From positions 868,001-932,000 of the forward strand of contig WOFQ01000004.1 of the NCBI GenBank assembly GCA_012184525.1: a stretch of 64,000 nt of DNA, written 5' to 3'. Below the pieces are notes generated by a model. The model did no database searches. It saw only the letters and a program-made list of their open reading frames with translations, and was not told the origin of the DNA. Source of the stretch: Xenoacremonium recifei. Taxonomy: Eukaryota; Ascomycota; Sordariomycetes; Hypocreales; Nectriaceae. Shown here in pieces: positions 24,171 through 36,127 of the stretch (position 1 is its first letter; every line of letters begins with the position of its first letter). Both the position numbers and the translations under genes were made by a program.

Positions 24171-25849
24171 TTAGTCCTTCAACCAGGGCTGCGGGAATCC
24201 TCCAACCCATTCCGCCACCTCATCCCTGAGAGCTTTAATCTCAGGCACGGCAGAACCATCACCAAGGTACTCCATGAAAGCCTTGACAGCTCCAGGAGTC
24301 TTAACTCCCTTCGCCTCGGCCTCCTTGCGGGCCTGCTTGTCGGCAGCAATCGTGATAGTTACTGCCCTGTCGACGATGTCGGCCACTCGCTTGAAGTCCT
24401 CAGGCTGGAAGCCTCGGGTCGTCATCGCGGGCGTTCCGACACGGAGACCGCCGGGCTTCAGAGCAGAGCGGTCGCCCGGCACTGTGTTCTTGTTGCTGGC
24501 AACACCGCAAAGCTCGAGGACTCGCTCGACCCGCGCACCGTCGACGCCCTTGGACTTGAGGTCTACCAGCAGAAGGTGGTTGTCGGTACCGCCGGACACC
24601 AGGTTGTATCCAAGACCCTTGCCGAGTCGGTCAGACAGGGCCTGGGCGTTGGCCAAGACGGTCTTCTGGTACTCCTTGAACTCTGGGGACTGGGCTTGGC
24701 GAAGAGCCACTGCCAGTGCCGTGATTGTGTGGTTGTGAGGTCCGCCCTGGTGGCCGGGGAAGACGGAGGCATTGATCGGTCCCTCGAGGTCATACTTGGT
24801 CTCAACTCCCTTCTTGTTGACGCTTCGAACGCCCTTGCGGAAGAAGATCATTGCTCCTCGGGGTCCGCGAAGGGACTTGTGAGTGGTGGTCGTGACAACG
24901 TCAGCGTGCTCGAACGGCGAGGGGATGACATCCGCAGCGACGAGGCCAGAGATGTGCGCCATATCGGCAAGCAGGTAGGCGCCGACTTCATCAGCGATAG
25001 CTCGCATGCGAGGGTAGTCGATCAATCGAGAGTAGGCGGAGGTTCCTGCAATGATGATCTTGGGGCGATAGAGGATAGCATTGTCCCGGAGCTTGTCGTA
25101 GTCGATAAGGCCAGTGGTCTCATCTAGTCGGTAGGGGAAAGTCTCGAAGTACTTTGATACCATCGAGATCTTCTTGTGGGGGAGCTGGTAGCCGTGGGAT
25201 AGATGGCCTCCGTGAGGGAGGTCCAGACCCATGATGCGGTCATGGGTGTTTAGAAGAGCAGAGTAAGCATACAGATTGGCGGGCGATCCAGAAAGTGCTA
25301 TTTTGCGTGAGAGAGAGATTATAGAAGACTGGGGTGGTATGGCTTACGCTGAACGTTGACTCCCCATCGCTCACTGTCCAAGCGGAAAGTCTGAAGAGCT
25401 CGCTGCTGGCAAAGCCGCTCGGCCTCGTCAATGTGCTCGTTTCCACCGTAGTATCGCGCGCCGGGGTAGCCCTCGGAGTACTTGTTCTGCATCACACTGC
25501 CAAGGGCATCGAGAACAGCTCGGGAGGTGAAGTTCTCAGAGGGGATGAGGTTGATGAAATGGTTCTGGCGGGTTTCCTCCTACATTGCGACCAATTGAGT
25601 GAGTTTGGCTCTGAGTTGAGGGTGTAATTGAGACCTACCCGCTTCAGAATGGAGTGAATCTCAGGATCGCCTTGTTGCAGGCTGGACCCAAGCAGCTGTT
25701 CTATGGTGAGCCTCTCTTTCATCTTGATGCTAGATTCCGGTACTTACGTCCGATTGAGTCGCCAGAGACCTCAATTGCACCTTTCCAACAAGGGAGGCCT
25801 TGCCAGGAAGGCATTGGCGCGTCTGCCGAAGAGCTCGAGAAGCAAACAT
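24171..25849 (-). CDS. SHM1: Serine hydroxymethyltransferase, mitochondrial form
   Basis: Four exons on the minus strand: 25849-25748, 25695-25639, 25579-25348 and 25297-24171, 505 aa. It converts serine plus tetrahydrofolate to glycine plus methylene-THF using PLP. The first exon encodes MFASRALRQTRQCLPGKASL, an Arg-rich, acid-free presequence, so this is the mitochondrial rather than cytosolic form. Downstream come HFINLIPSENFTS, NKYSEGYPGARYYGGNEHID and the PLP lysine K271 in VTTTTHKSLRGPRG. The second exon acceptor is read as GAACAG because it keeps the frame; the earlier CATAG would not. Introns are 50-59 nt. It lies near the glycine cleavage P- and H-protein genes, with which it works in the matrix. 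Confidence 0.95.
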
Positions 25850-27256
25850 GATGGCTCGCTGCAAAACACCAGAATGAATTATCGCAAGGAAACAAAACAA
25901 TGGTGACGCAGGCTGGCCGAGCGCGGGAACTTACAGCTCGCAGGCAGAAAATCCGCCGGCCAGCCAGCCGAGCTTCAACGGAGTTCGGAGTCCATCCGAG
26001 CAACTACCGTATACCGCCCGGCCACAGCTGTGCTCGGAAGGGTCCACCTGGAACTCGTCCTAGAATTTTCTAGAGAAGAGCTGTAGGTGCTTGGCGGTGC
26101 TAATTCGCTTGGTGGCTTTAGTGGCGGGTTCGCTCGCTTGTTGCAGATCCAGGCTGGCCGGGCCGGGGGAGATGGGAAGGCCAAGAGATCCAGGGACAGA
26201 TGCCCTATCCGCGCGGCGGTTGAGGAGGCGATGGATTGAAAGTCCGGGGTTTAGTATTCGGGGCATTTCATGGATTGAGCGTCTTTTTTCCGCTGTATCG
26301 AACATTATCTGAGTCGCTGAAGGTTGACGTTGGGCTTTGCCGCGCCGGGTACTGGTACACACTAAAAGGTGTCAGTCCAGTACCTATTGCTGAGAGGCGC
26401 CAACCACGAGAGATCTCAAGCAGTGTTCTTTTACTTGCGCAAATGCCCTACCTCACTATTTACGAAAGACACTCTGGATTGATCATGTAGAAGTCTTCGT
26501 AATATCGGACGAAGTAAGCCCCTGGTCACTTTCAGGGCCAGGGTCAACATTGTCAAAGTCGACCTCCGTGCTGGCCCCTTCTCCTCTGTAATCAGCGCCT
26601 CTCAACTGGTCCCAGGGCTCATGCAGAATCTCGCAGTGAGGCAAGGGGACACCAATCTCGAGACCTGCCCTGGATAAATCCCGCGGGCCCGGACCCTGGA
26701 GGCGAACATCTCATGATGGGCCTGTGATGCTATGGCCTCTCCCCACGTATATACACCAATCCTCTGTCAATTTCGCATCTTCATAGCGATAAGTGCCCCC
26801 CCCAGTCATGGGCCCCTCCCCTCCATCCCTCCATCCCGTCTCACTCACCGGGATCCCTCGCCGGCTTCAGCTCACGCGAGTCTTATCTCCATGTAGCAGG
26901 AGAGATACTGCGCACTGTCTGCTGACCGAGACCGCGGTCTGATTAGCGCGACAATGGCCTCACTGCCCGGCCGCCCTGGTTTGACATGACATTCCCCGCC
27001 CTTATCCTCTGGATTTCAACGACTGCGCTCCCCCACATAAACGTCCCTCATCCACCATGATCCCCGTCCGACATCCCGCCGCTGTCACTGTCCTGTCGCG
27101 TAATTCGGTTTGGAGGAGTTGCCCTCGTCAGTGAGACTACTCCTCTTTGCCGCGACTGATATACCGCAGACACACAGTCAGCACATGGCATAGGGGCGGA
27201 CCTGGAGTCTCTGGGCCCGCGGGCGAACGGAAAGCGACACTCTCTCACAGCTCACG
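25850..27256. other. Divergent promoter region, 1.4 kb
   Basis: Between the SHMT gene (minus) and a Zn2Cys6 regulator gene (plus). Contains a C-rich run near 26797-26835 and pyrimidine-rich leader sequence before 27257. Short open frames here are not supported. No RNA gene seen. Confidence 0.5.
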
Positions 27257-29115
27257 ATGCGGCCCATGCCCATCATCCGGAGCCGGACGGGCTGCTTCAC
27301 CTGCCGCCGCCGCAAGAAGAAGTGCAACGAGGAGAAGCCCATCTGCAGCGGCTGCAAACGCAACCGCCTGGAGTGCCACTGGCCCACCGAGGGCAACTCG
27401 ACGCTCCAGGTCCGCAGCAAGCCCGGCGCTCCGGTGAGTGTCAATCCCCCGGCGACTACCTCCGGGCCTACCTCCGGGACCGCCGCCGCCTCGTCCTCGT
27501 CCTCTGCTGGACCGCGGAGGCAGGCCAGCGTTGCCGCGTCCAGCAGCTCGCACCAGCCACTCGATCTAGACACCGAGTCGAGCATCACTGTGCAGCCGTT
27601 CTCGACGTCGCCCCAGCGCGTTGCACACTCCCGGTCTTCATCCTCCCCGACCAGCAATGCCAGTCCGGGCCTGGATGCTGAGATGGCCGAGGCGGACGAT
27701 GAGGCTGAGGCTCCGTCTCCCTCGACCTCGTCGTCCTCGGCGTCCTCTGGCTCGCATGATCCCAGTGCTCAGGGGCGACTACCCGTGTACAACGCTGACA
27801 CGGCTGATGGCCTTGCCCTCACCCTCAACTCCAACATCTATCCCGATTCTGACCCTGCGAAAGCAGGCGTATCTATGCCGGTGTCCCTCCTACCTCAACA
27901 TGGCCACCACTCCTACGAGCTGCTCGGTTACTACCTCGCGCGAACCGCCAACAGCATGGGCAATGGTTCAACAGAAGTGAACCCCTTTGTCGCAAAGCTT
28001 ATTCCTCTTGCATTCTCCCAACCCCTGGTTCTACAACTCATCCTGGCCCAAAGCGCGGTGCATCGTCAGGCGTCAGAAGAGCGCCTCCCTACAGATGAGG
28101 TCGCTACACGATACTACGCAGACTCGCTGCGCATGTTTCGCAATGTCGTCGGCGAATACGTCTCTGGCAACGACGACAATACACTTGTATTGACAGTCGG
28201 AAGCCTTATCTTGTGCCTTACTGAGGTTCGTATCCTCTTATTTCTGTTACTCTGTCCCCGTCCGTATCTAATACTTTGCAGGTCGCCAAGGGGGACATCA
28301 ACGGGACCATTTTCGATCACTTCACAGCTTCCAAGTCTCTACTGCAGATGCTACTTTCTCGCCCAAAGTCACAAATACTCGGCGATCTACCTGATTTCCT
28401 GGTTGAATACTACATGCACATTGCTGCCTCTAGTATCATCTCTATCGATCCGCAATACAACTCTCAGCCGGTTCTGAGTCCAGAAATAGAGACTTTGGCC
28501 CGTGGTCTCGTGGACAAGAAGTACGTGGGCCAGTTATGCGGATGCTGGCTAGAGCTTCTGGTACTCATCCCACAAATCTTTCAGTTGGGACAAAGCATAA
28601 TGGCCGGAGCGGATGGAGAAAAGGGGACACCCTCCCCTGACAACATCATCACATTTGGATTCATCCAGTCCCAAATTATGGCGTTCTTCCCTGGCCCTCT
28701 GGTGAACCCCAACACCCAACTCGCCGGTCTCGTCTTCAAACAGGCCGTGCTTCTATACCTCTGGACAATATTGGGCACACCGCAGACTCAGAGCGACTCG
28801 AGCGCGCACAAAAACCTGATGGATGGCGCTGTTGCAGAGGCAGTATCCTTGTTGAGCCAGTTCCCTGCCACTATCCGGATAAATACGAGTCTTTGCTGGC
28901 CCTTGGCCGTCATCGGCTGCTGTACATCAGATCCTACCATACAGCAGTTCCTCAGGTCGCGCCTTCAAACCACTTTTGACGCCATTGGATTAGGAAACAT
29001 GAGGCAAACGCTTGTTCTCCTAGAGCATGTCTGGAGACAGCCTGTTGAGGACACCAGCCCTTGGACGCTTTGCAAATCGATGCGGGAGCACCAAATTTGG
29101 ATATCATTCGCTTGA
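27257..29115 (+). CDS. Zn2Cys6 transcription factor with fungal-specific regulatory domain
   Basis: Exons 27257-28225 and 28282-29115, 600 aa, with a 56 nt phase-0 intron (donor GTTCGT, acceptor TTTGCAG). The DNA-binding cluster is C13-x2-C16-x6-C23-x6-C30-x2-C33-x6-C40, with the basic RRRKKK run between the second and third Cys. A Ser/Ala/Thr/Pro-rich linker (about 55-175) follows, then a helical regulatory region with YELLGYYLARTANSM and PFVAKLIPLAF, as in the Fungal_trans_2 family. It is a nuclear gene activator or repressor; its targets are unknown. It is divergent from the mitochondrial SHMT gene, so a role in serine/glycine metabolism is possible but only inferred from position. Confidence 0.92.
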
Positions 29116-29871
29116 TTGATCAATCTTGACATTACGTCTCGTTGTACTGCTACAGAGATAGCAATGTACGATCATCGCAACCACCGCGCAAAACGCACCA
29201 CTATATACCGGGGTTGTCGGGGGCCGGATGCGTCGAGACGAAAGTGACATCCTCTTATGCATCATGAGGATAAGTTTTTCCTGTTGGATTTCCTAAAGAA
29301 GGATGTTTTAACGATATAATGGGATTCGGAAACTGTGTGTACAATAGACGACTGGGATACCACTGAGCGATGTAGATGGATATGTGTTTCGCGGCGGAGT
29401 TTGAGGTTAGAGCACGATGCGACCCGGCAACAGTCATGGAATATGTGCAGGAATTGGGCAATTTACGATCCTTTTGAGTGAAGTTCTGACAGAATACAAC
29501 TATACTTCGCATTTTAATCTTGCGCTTGCGATATCTCGTTGCTCAGTCGTGACACACATTTGAGTAGGATCAACCCGCTGAATGAGCTCGTAAGCATGTG
29601 CGCGACTCCTCAGCGCGGCTCCAGGACCGCGGGTCAGAAAGTAAGCTAAAGTGTGGGCGCGGCAATGCTATTCTCAATACAGAAGACCTAGGAGCCGATA
29701 CCGCCTCTAGTCTACCCACCAGATAAAGAACATGGATCGTTCGAGCTGTGACATCAGTGTCGGTGATAGCAATGCTCGACGTGGCACGGCTGAAGGCATC
29801 GAGATAGTTGCAAACTGGACAAGGAGTGTGCGTAAAGGAAATGGTATTTTGCATTATTTTGACCTAGAAAT
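29116..29871. other. Intergenic region between convergent genes
   Basis: About 750 bases containing the 3' ends of the Zn2Cys6 gene and the aldehyde dehydrogenase gene. Small open frames (29255-29512 and 29570-29854, both minus) have no family signal. Nothing else seen. Confidence 0.55.
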
Positions 29872-31432
29872 CTAACCCTGCTTCTCGCGAATGTGATGAC
29901 TCTTCAGCGTGACGAAGGCGTCGAATCCTCGAGGACCGAGGGTGCTGCCCAGGCCAGAGTTCTTCCACCCAATCCAGGCCAGATCCTACCACAATAATTA
30001 GCATCTTCTACAGTCACTTCTTAAATAAAGAACTTACGGGGTTAGGACAGTCAGCGCGGTTGATGAACACAGTGCCAGCCTCAATCTCCGGCTCCAGCTC
30101 CTCGCCACGAGCAATGTCCTTGGTCCACACACTGGCGGTAAGGCCATACTCGCTGTCGTTCATGAGCTTGACAGCCTCCTCGTCGCTCTGCACCTTCATG
30201 ACAGGGATCACAGGGCCAAAGGTCTCGGCCTTCATGACATCCATCTCGTGGGTGACGTTGGTGAGCAGGCGAGGGGCAACGTAGCTGCCGCTGCTGGGCA
30301 GGTTGGCGAAGGTAGCGTTGGCAGGGGTCGAGTCGACCGCACCCTTCTTGAGGGCGTCGTCGATCTGGTAGTTAATGGTCTTGACAGCGGCCTGGGAGAT
30401 AACAGGACCGAAGGTCGTGGCCTTGTCGGCAGGGTCGCCGAGCTTGTACCTATAGGATAATGTCAGAACTGAAGCTGCTTGGTAAAATGTCATCAAACTC
30501 ACCCCTCGAGCTCCGCCTGAAGCTCCTTCACAAAGGCATCGTAAACATCCGCATGCACGTAGACTCGCTCGATAGCACAGCAGCTCTGGCCAGAGTTGAA
30601 GATGGCGCCATCCACAATGTTAGCAGCCGTCCACTTCAAGTCGGCATCAGGGCGGACGTAAGCAGGGTCCTTGCCGCCCAGCTCCAGGTTGACAGGCACA
30701 ACGCGACCAGCAGTGGCTTCTCGCATGGCCAGACCTCCGGCCGTGGATCCAGTGAAGCAGACCTGCTTAATCTTGGGGTTGCGAGCCACCGCCTTGACGG
30801 TCTCGAGGCTGCCAGTGTGCAGGATCTGAAGAACGCCGGCGGGGAGACCGGCGGCGTCAAAGGCCTCCTTGAGGCGCTCGGCGACGAGGGGAGTCTGGGG
30901 TGAGGGCTTGAGGATGACTGAGTTTCCAGCAAGAAGAGCTGGGAGGAGGGTGTTGACTGTGATGAGGTAGGGGAACTGCATTTTTGTTAGAGAATACTCT
31001 CGTACTCTGAGTTGAGCAGCCGGTACTCACGTTCCAAGCAGAGACAATCAGAACAGGCCCGACAGATTCCTTGCTGATCCATCTTCGGAACCCGGCCTCC
31101 TTCTGGCCAGGAATGTCTGCCAGCGCCTCCTCAACGACCTCCAGGAGATAGTCAGCGCGCTTGCGCATGGTCTTGATCTCAGCGGCTGAGTATGAGATTG
31201 GCCGACCCATCTGCTGCGTGAGCTCGGTGGAAAGCTTGTCGATGCTGTCGGCAACGACATCGAGGGCCTTGACGGCAATGGCCTTGCGCTGAGCCAGGGA
31301 AGTCTTGCGGTAGCTCAGGAAGGCGTCCCAGGCCTTATCGACAACCGCGGTAGCATCTTGAGCAGAGACGCCGGCATGCTCCCAGATGACCTCGCCCGTG
31401 GAGGGAGAGATGGTGCGAATGGCGTCAGCCAT
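29872..31432 (-). CDS. Aldehyde dehydrogenase superfamily protein
   Basis: Four exons on the minus strand: 31432-31031, 30975-30503, 30449-30038 and 29985-29872, 466 aa. It oxidises an aldehyde to the acid with NAD(P). The cofactor region has NSVILKPSPQTP and FTGSTAGGLAM; the general base is E232 in NLELGGKDP and the catalytic cysteine C266 in NSGQSCCAIERVYV; the C-terminal KAETFGPVIPVMK and WIGWKNSGLG motifs complete the fold. It is a little shorter than the common 480-500 residues and has no presequence, so cytosolic. Substrate undetermined; succinate-semialdehyde-like or betaine-aldehyde-like enzymes are close in sequence type. The tandem gene upstream is an amidotransferase-like protein on the same strand. 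Confidence 0.93.
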
Positions 31433-31983
31433 GGTTGTAGACTCAAGCAGAAGAGGGATTTGAGAATTAGGAAGAAGGATGAGGGGTATAATGACCTTGG
31501 CTGAGATGCGTTGAGTAGAGTTGAGAAGAGCAATCCAGCAAAAGCAAGTGGCGAGAGGGGTCAGTGGAAGTTATACTTGCCAATCACTGGCGCTTCGGTG
31601 AATCCACATAGATTAGGGACAGGTGGGCGGCGTCATATGCCTCCCCGTTTTCGGCATTACTAAGCTGGCAAGTGAGACAAGCGAGGTGGAAAGAGAGATG
31701 CTTCATTGAAAGGGATTTCATGTGGAGTTTTAATGAGATTTGTTCATGGTGTTGTGAGGGTTGTCGTGACTCTATTACCGAGGGTTTGCCGATGTTCGCC
31801 CACGCGGATGTTATAGGGGAGACCACTGAAGGTGCCCTGAAGCAGAGGCGCCTCTACGCTGTACGATGTACATACGATTCCATAAGACAGATGCCTAGAC
31901 AATATAGAAGCCAGTCTCATTTAAACCAACATGCGCTGAATTTTTAACGTTTATTCGCTTGCTCCAAAAAGCCATTGACCGCC
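31433..31983. other. Intergenic region
   Basis: These 551 bases hold the promoter of the aldehyde dehydrogenase gene and the 3' end of the amidotransferase-like gene, both on the minus strand. No supported feature. Confidence 0.6.
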
Positions 31984-32860
31984 CTATGAGCTGCCCTCCA
32001 ACAGAAAAGTCCAAATCTTGGTTGCAATCAACGCCCCTCCATGCTGACGCTTCACTCGCGAAATAGCGTCTCCAAACATCTTGTCGTCGAATATGCCCGC
32101 CTTGTGCCGAGCATCCAGAATCTCAGTCATGATGAATTCATCAAACTCGGGGTGAGATTGCAACGAAAACACGCTCCCAGGCTTGTAGAAACCCTGAATC
32201 TCGCAGGCTGGACTGCTGCCCAGATTGACCAACCCCTCCGGCACTTCGAGGACTGCGTCTCGGTGCATCTGATGCATTTCCTAGGTTTTGTTAACAAGTG
32301 TATTAATTCCTTGCCTATAATAAAACTCACCAGTGAAGGAACCCCAAAGAGCTCCTGTCCTTTCTCGTTGAGGTTGACCTTCTCGACGGAAATCTCCCAT
32401 CCTCCGGGGTTGAGACCGGTCTTCGCGCCCAGCGCCCGCCCGATGATTTGGTGGCCGAAGCAAATGCCTACCACCGGCTTTGAAGTATTTGTGAGGACAT
32501 TGCGCGTATACTCAACCAATTTGATGATCCATGGATCGTTATGGTACACCGTGTGCTCTGCATGCCGTCAGATTAAGCTCCCAATCGTACCCGGGTCCAA
32601 ATAGAGCCTCAGCAAGGACAGGGATACTCACTGCTTCCCGTCAACAGGAACCCATCAACGTCCTCTACATTAGGATACTCCTGCGCATCGACAACATCCC
32701 ACTTCTTGGCCACGAGCACCACGTCGCTCCCTATCTCCTGCAGTCCCGTGGAAAGCAGCCCCCGAAAGATCTCCGCATACGACCCGCGAACCTCCTTCAC
32801 CGTGGGAAACGGGGTATCACACTCCAGCACAGCGAGACGATAGGTGCGCGTCATTGTCAT
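31984..32860 (-). CDS. Class I glutamine amidotransferase-like protein
   Basis: Three exons on the minus strand: 32860-32632, 32557-32331 and 32280-31984, 250 aa. The triad of a GATase1 domain is present: nucleophile C109 in VVGICFGHQIIGRALG, and H195 and E197 in LQSHPEF. It stands alone without a synthetase domain, like the yeast YLR126C group of GMP-synthase-related proteins, whose substrate is not established; cytosolic hydrolysis of glutamine or gamma-glutamyl compounds is the likely chemistry. Introns have donors GTGAGT and acceptors GCAG and CTAG. ATG 32860 is used; ATG 32854 two codons later is equally possible. Confidence 0.9.
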
Positions 32861-33738
32861 CAGCTAGGGTGGCGAATCTCAGAGGTAAAGACAGGGTGAG
32901 CACAGGGCAGAGGGACTGCAATATGACAACCCTGCGGCTGCAGACTATATGCCAATGTGCGCGGTTTCGTCAAATGCAGAATGACCAAAGGGCGTATGTT
33001 AGCCGTGGATTTGGGCGCCTTGCATGGCGCACTTGACAGGGTAATTCCTGACGGCGGTAAAGGCCGTGATTGGGCTCTCCGCAGGTCGGTCCGCCAGAAC
33101 CGCGCCGGTTGACATACAGAGTACTTCACTTACTCCACCGCTTGATTAAGGCGCGTTTATCTCGGGCCCTATCAATTCCTCTTAGTCTTCCCCGGAGTCT
33201 TCCGTTTCCGACGGCAGTCTGCCGTAACGGAGTCCGGGGTATATACTCCGTCATTGTATCCCGGGAATTCGGTGGTCTAGGACTGGAATGGACAGCAATG
33301 TCCATACTATACAGACACCATACAGTGAGGAACCGGCGCCCCTTCACCGCAGCGTTCTCGTTAGCCCGAGATACCCTCATTGTGTCCGTTCGTTCAAAGG
33401 TAGTCATGAGCTTGGTGGCATCGCGATCAATCTTTCTTCTTACTGCCTTTGTTTCACACACTTTGGTGGCGAAGACCAACAAAGGAGCACCTGGCGTCCA
33501 ACTTTTAGCTCCTTCTTGTACTTGTCGTTAATACCCGCAGCATTGTTCAATGTTTCTTTATTATAATGACTATAGGCTATGATTTGACCCCCCTGAACAG
33601 TTTTCTTATGTTTCCGTGTTCACTGATAATTTTGACTTTCATAAACCTGTGTCCCCAGATGATGTTCCCACGTAAATTCAATTTCAAGATCACGATAGGA
33701 AATATTTCAACTTCAATCTGACTTTAAGCAGACACCCG
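32861..33738. other. Intergenic region, divergent
   Basis: Spacer between the amidotransferase-like gene (minus) and an unrecognised plus-strand gene. Open frames at 33070-33531 (plus) and 33126-33482 (minus) overlap each other and have no family signal. Several CGGAGT/CTCCG elements are scattered in 33180-33250. No other feature. Confidence 0.5.
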
Positions 33739-34422
33739 ATGACCGCGTCCGACACAATGGAATCTCTGACGCCACCCGAACATATTCTATGTCGAATTCA
33801 CTTTATTATTTTCGCAAATGAATACCACAAGCTTCTTTCCTCTGTAAGAAAACCCGCCCCGTCGATTCCCCAGGACGCCAGCCTCGAACACTTCAGGACG
33901 GAGCCCAGCTCTGTTCCCACTCGACGACAACCTCGACGAGCAGCGAAAGACAAGGCCCTCGATGGGATTGAAAATAGCTTGAAACGGGCCTTGGAGGATG
34001 ATGATGACGAAGACGACCTGAGACCGGCAAAGAAGCACAAGAATTCTCAGGGCCTGGAGGTTGTATGGGAAAGACCCTGGGAAGAAATTATTCCCCAAAT
34101 AATGAACCAGGCTGAAGAGGACTGGAAAACCCAAATTACCCGGGAGGGATGCGCCTATGGGACAGGCTATTGGTCGTGCCTCTCATGTCAAACGCCTGAA
34201 TGGAAGACCGTGTTTCCTAATACAAGTTTCTCCTTTCACAAGGGAACCGCCCCGGAAGCCAATATGGAACCGACAGGTGAGCAACTACCAATTGTGGACT
34301 TCGTTCTGACACCTCAAAACATTCCGCCCGGTATCACGATTTACAGGATGGGGAATTTCCAATACGTGATTGATAACTGCGTGCCAAAGTCAGCGTTTTA
34401 TAAGTTTGTTTTCGACGACTAG
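33739..34422 (+). CDS. Unrecognised protein with acidic run and putative nuclear signal
   Basis: Single exon, 227 aa, not recognised. After a polar N-terminus there is a run of eight Asp/Glu residues (LEDDDDEDDL, about 93-102) followed by RPAKKHKN, a possible nuclear localisation signal. The C-terminal half has two Cys in SCLSCQTPEW and a Pro/aromatic-rich end (PPGITIYRMGNFQYV). The composition and an orderly acidic-basic pattern favour a real gene, but no domain can be named. A second ATG at 33757 (MESLTPPEH) may be the true start. Confidence 0.6.
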   Translation: MTASDTMESLTPPEHILCRIHFIIFANEYHKLLSSVRKPAPSIPQDASLEHFRTEPSSVPTRRQPRRAAKDKALDGIENSLKRALEDDDDEDDLRPAKKHKNSQGLEVVWERPWEEIIPQIMNQAEEDWKTQITREGCAYGTGYWSCLSCQTPEWKTVFPNTSFSFHKGTAPEANMEPTGEQLPIVDFVLTPQNIPPGITIYRMGNFQYVIDNCVPKSAFYKFVFDD

Positions 34423-34564
34423 ATACAAATTGCCAATATCCCGAAAAAGACCATTAATTTATACATATTCTCCAATGAGACTTCTTAAAACTTCCCGCTA
34501 GATGAATTGCGTTTTGATAGACATGAGTAATGAGCCTTATCACCAAGTCCCAAGGCTACCTATA

Positions 34565-34909
34565 TCAGGTGCTTGCCTCAGTCTCCGTCTCCGAACGGTT
34601 CTGCTGACCGCTAGGATAAGTCAAGAGAGCAACTCCAAGTATGGTAGACAAGGGGAAAGGCAGAGGAATGGCGGGGTTGGTCATGAGAGCGATGGCCATG
34701 GTCTGTTTCATCTGTTGTCGTGCAGCTGGATCGTTGACGATTTGGCTGCGGTCCTGAGATGTGGGACTTTGCGTGGACGACCGGCTAGAGGACGACTTGG
34801 AACGTTTCGCTCCTCGAGTTCCCCGAGATTTTCTTTGGCTTGAGCGATCCGGAAATGCGGACTGGCCGGGCCGAGGGTTGGTGGAGTTGGCTCGTGTAGG
34901 AGCTTGCAT
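34565..34909 (-). CDS. Small basic protein with one hydrophobic segment, unrecognised
   Basis: Single exon, 114 aa, ATG at 34909. The first 55 residues are Ser/Arg/Lys-rich (SKSSSSRSSTQSP), then DPAARQQMKQTMAIALMTNP leads into a hydrophobic stretch at about 75-98 that could be a membrane helix. No family recognised. Overlapping frames on the plus strand look less protein-like, so this one is preferred, but support is composition only. Confidence 0.4.
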   Translation of the reverse strand: MQAPTRANSTNPRPGQSAFPDRSSQRKSRGTRGAKRSKSSSSRSSTQSPTSQDRSQIVNDPAARQQMKQTMAIALMTNPAIPLPFPLSTILGVALLTYPSGQQNRSETETEAST

Positions 34910-36127
34910 TGTGAAGCAGGATGTGATGTTGAGTCAAGCGGATTTGAGACGAGGAAAGAATTGAATAACAAAAGAACCGAGATTATGTACACATACTGGC
35001 AGAATGACGTTTGGTTTATTGGTTTTATATACCCTTATCAGAGCACCTCTGCCACCTGTCAGTTGCTGCTCCGTGTTGGGGCGTATGGTGTTTTGGACCC
35101 TGGATGAGGGGCCATCTTCTGGTTCCAGACATCTGGTTCGAAACTCGTTTCGCACTTGTAAGCGCCAGTTGAATCAGAGCGCTTGTTTCAAGTGAGCCTA
35201 CAACATACGATGCAGCGTTCGAGGTCATCCGGAACAGTCTTTGTCAGCGTCCCTCACATAGGACCAAAACATCCGAGGTGGCTTGCGAGATCCTCCATCG
35301 GCCCGGTATGACACTTACACCGCAATAACGCCTCATGACAGATGTCGCTTACGTCGAGATGCGAGTTTTCCGCCGCGTGGCGACCACTGGCCCTGTCGCA
35401 TTTCCCACAGCTCGACCTGAGACTTCGCCGTCCAGAAGCCAGTTACGTAGATGACAGAGACCCCATGATCTCTAGCGGGCAGCTAGATCAAGGGCCGTGG
35501 GCTGTGTTCCGATAAGCCTCGCTAGCGTCCGCCTGATGACAAGCAGTCGTTGAGTTTGACAGATGAACTTAATTACAGAATTAGATCCAAGCTCAGAAGA
35601 GGGCTTCCTCGGCCTGCTGCACTCTCATTTTTGATCCCAATGAACAAGTCATGAGAGCTGTCGAAGAGCCAGTCCCGTTCGCCAACAGCCACAACCTCCG
35701 GGAAGATCCGTAAGACTGGCAGACTGGACGATTCTCGTGGTCTAGGACTCGTACCACCCGCTCTCCCCTCTTCAAGCTTCGGTAGAACTTACCTGAACCC
35801 GCCCGAACCCGCGTCAACCGCCAAAATCACTCAAACCATGCGCACATGCTCTCCACCAGGCCAGCCCATCCCCAGATTGGCCACCAACCATTTTTCAATG
35901 AACATGTCAGCCCCTCACATGCCGGTGGGGCATCTTGAGGATCACGCAGAAAACCCGCAGCTGGCTGAGATCCCTTGGAGTCTATATAAGGCCGTCCTCG
36001 TTCCTTATCCTTAGCTTCCCCTCTTCTCTCCTCAGTGAACAAATTCGCAATCAACACACTACCTCACCACTCTACCACAACAACTTTTCAGGTTCTACAC
36101 CTACAAACCAACTTTACCATCATCACA
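34910..36127. other. Promoter-side intergenic region of the metallothionein gene
   Basis: 1.2 kb without a supported gene. A clear TATA element lies at 35983-35989, and a single TGCGCAC (35839-35845) matches the TGCRCNC metal-response core known from animals, which could be chance. The last 110 bases before 36128 are C/A/T-rich, typical of an unstructured fungal 5' leader. Confidence 0.5.
35983..35989 (+). promoter_or_regulatory. TATA box of the metallothionein gene
   Basis: TATATAA, 139-145 bp upstream of the metallothionein ATG, at a spacing that leaves a leader of about 100 nt. Highly expressed, inducible genes of filamentous fungi often keep a TATA box. Read from sequence; use not tested. 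Confidence 0.6.

Noticed and set aside
33126..33482. 118-codon minus-strand frame
   Set aside because: Overlaps a longer plus frame, and both look like chance openings in promoter DNA.
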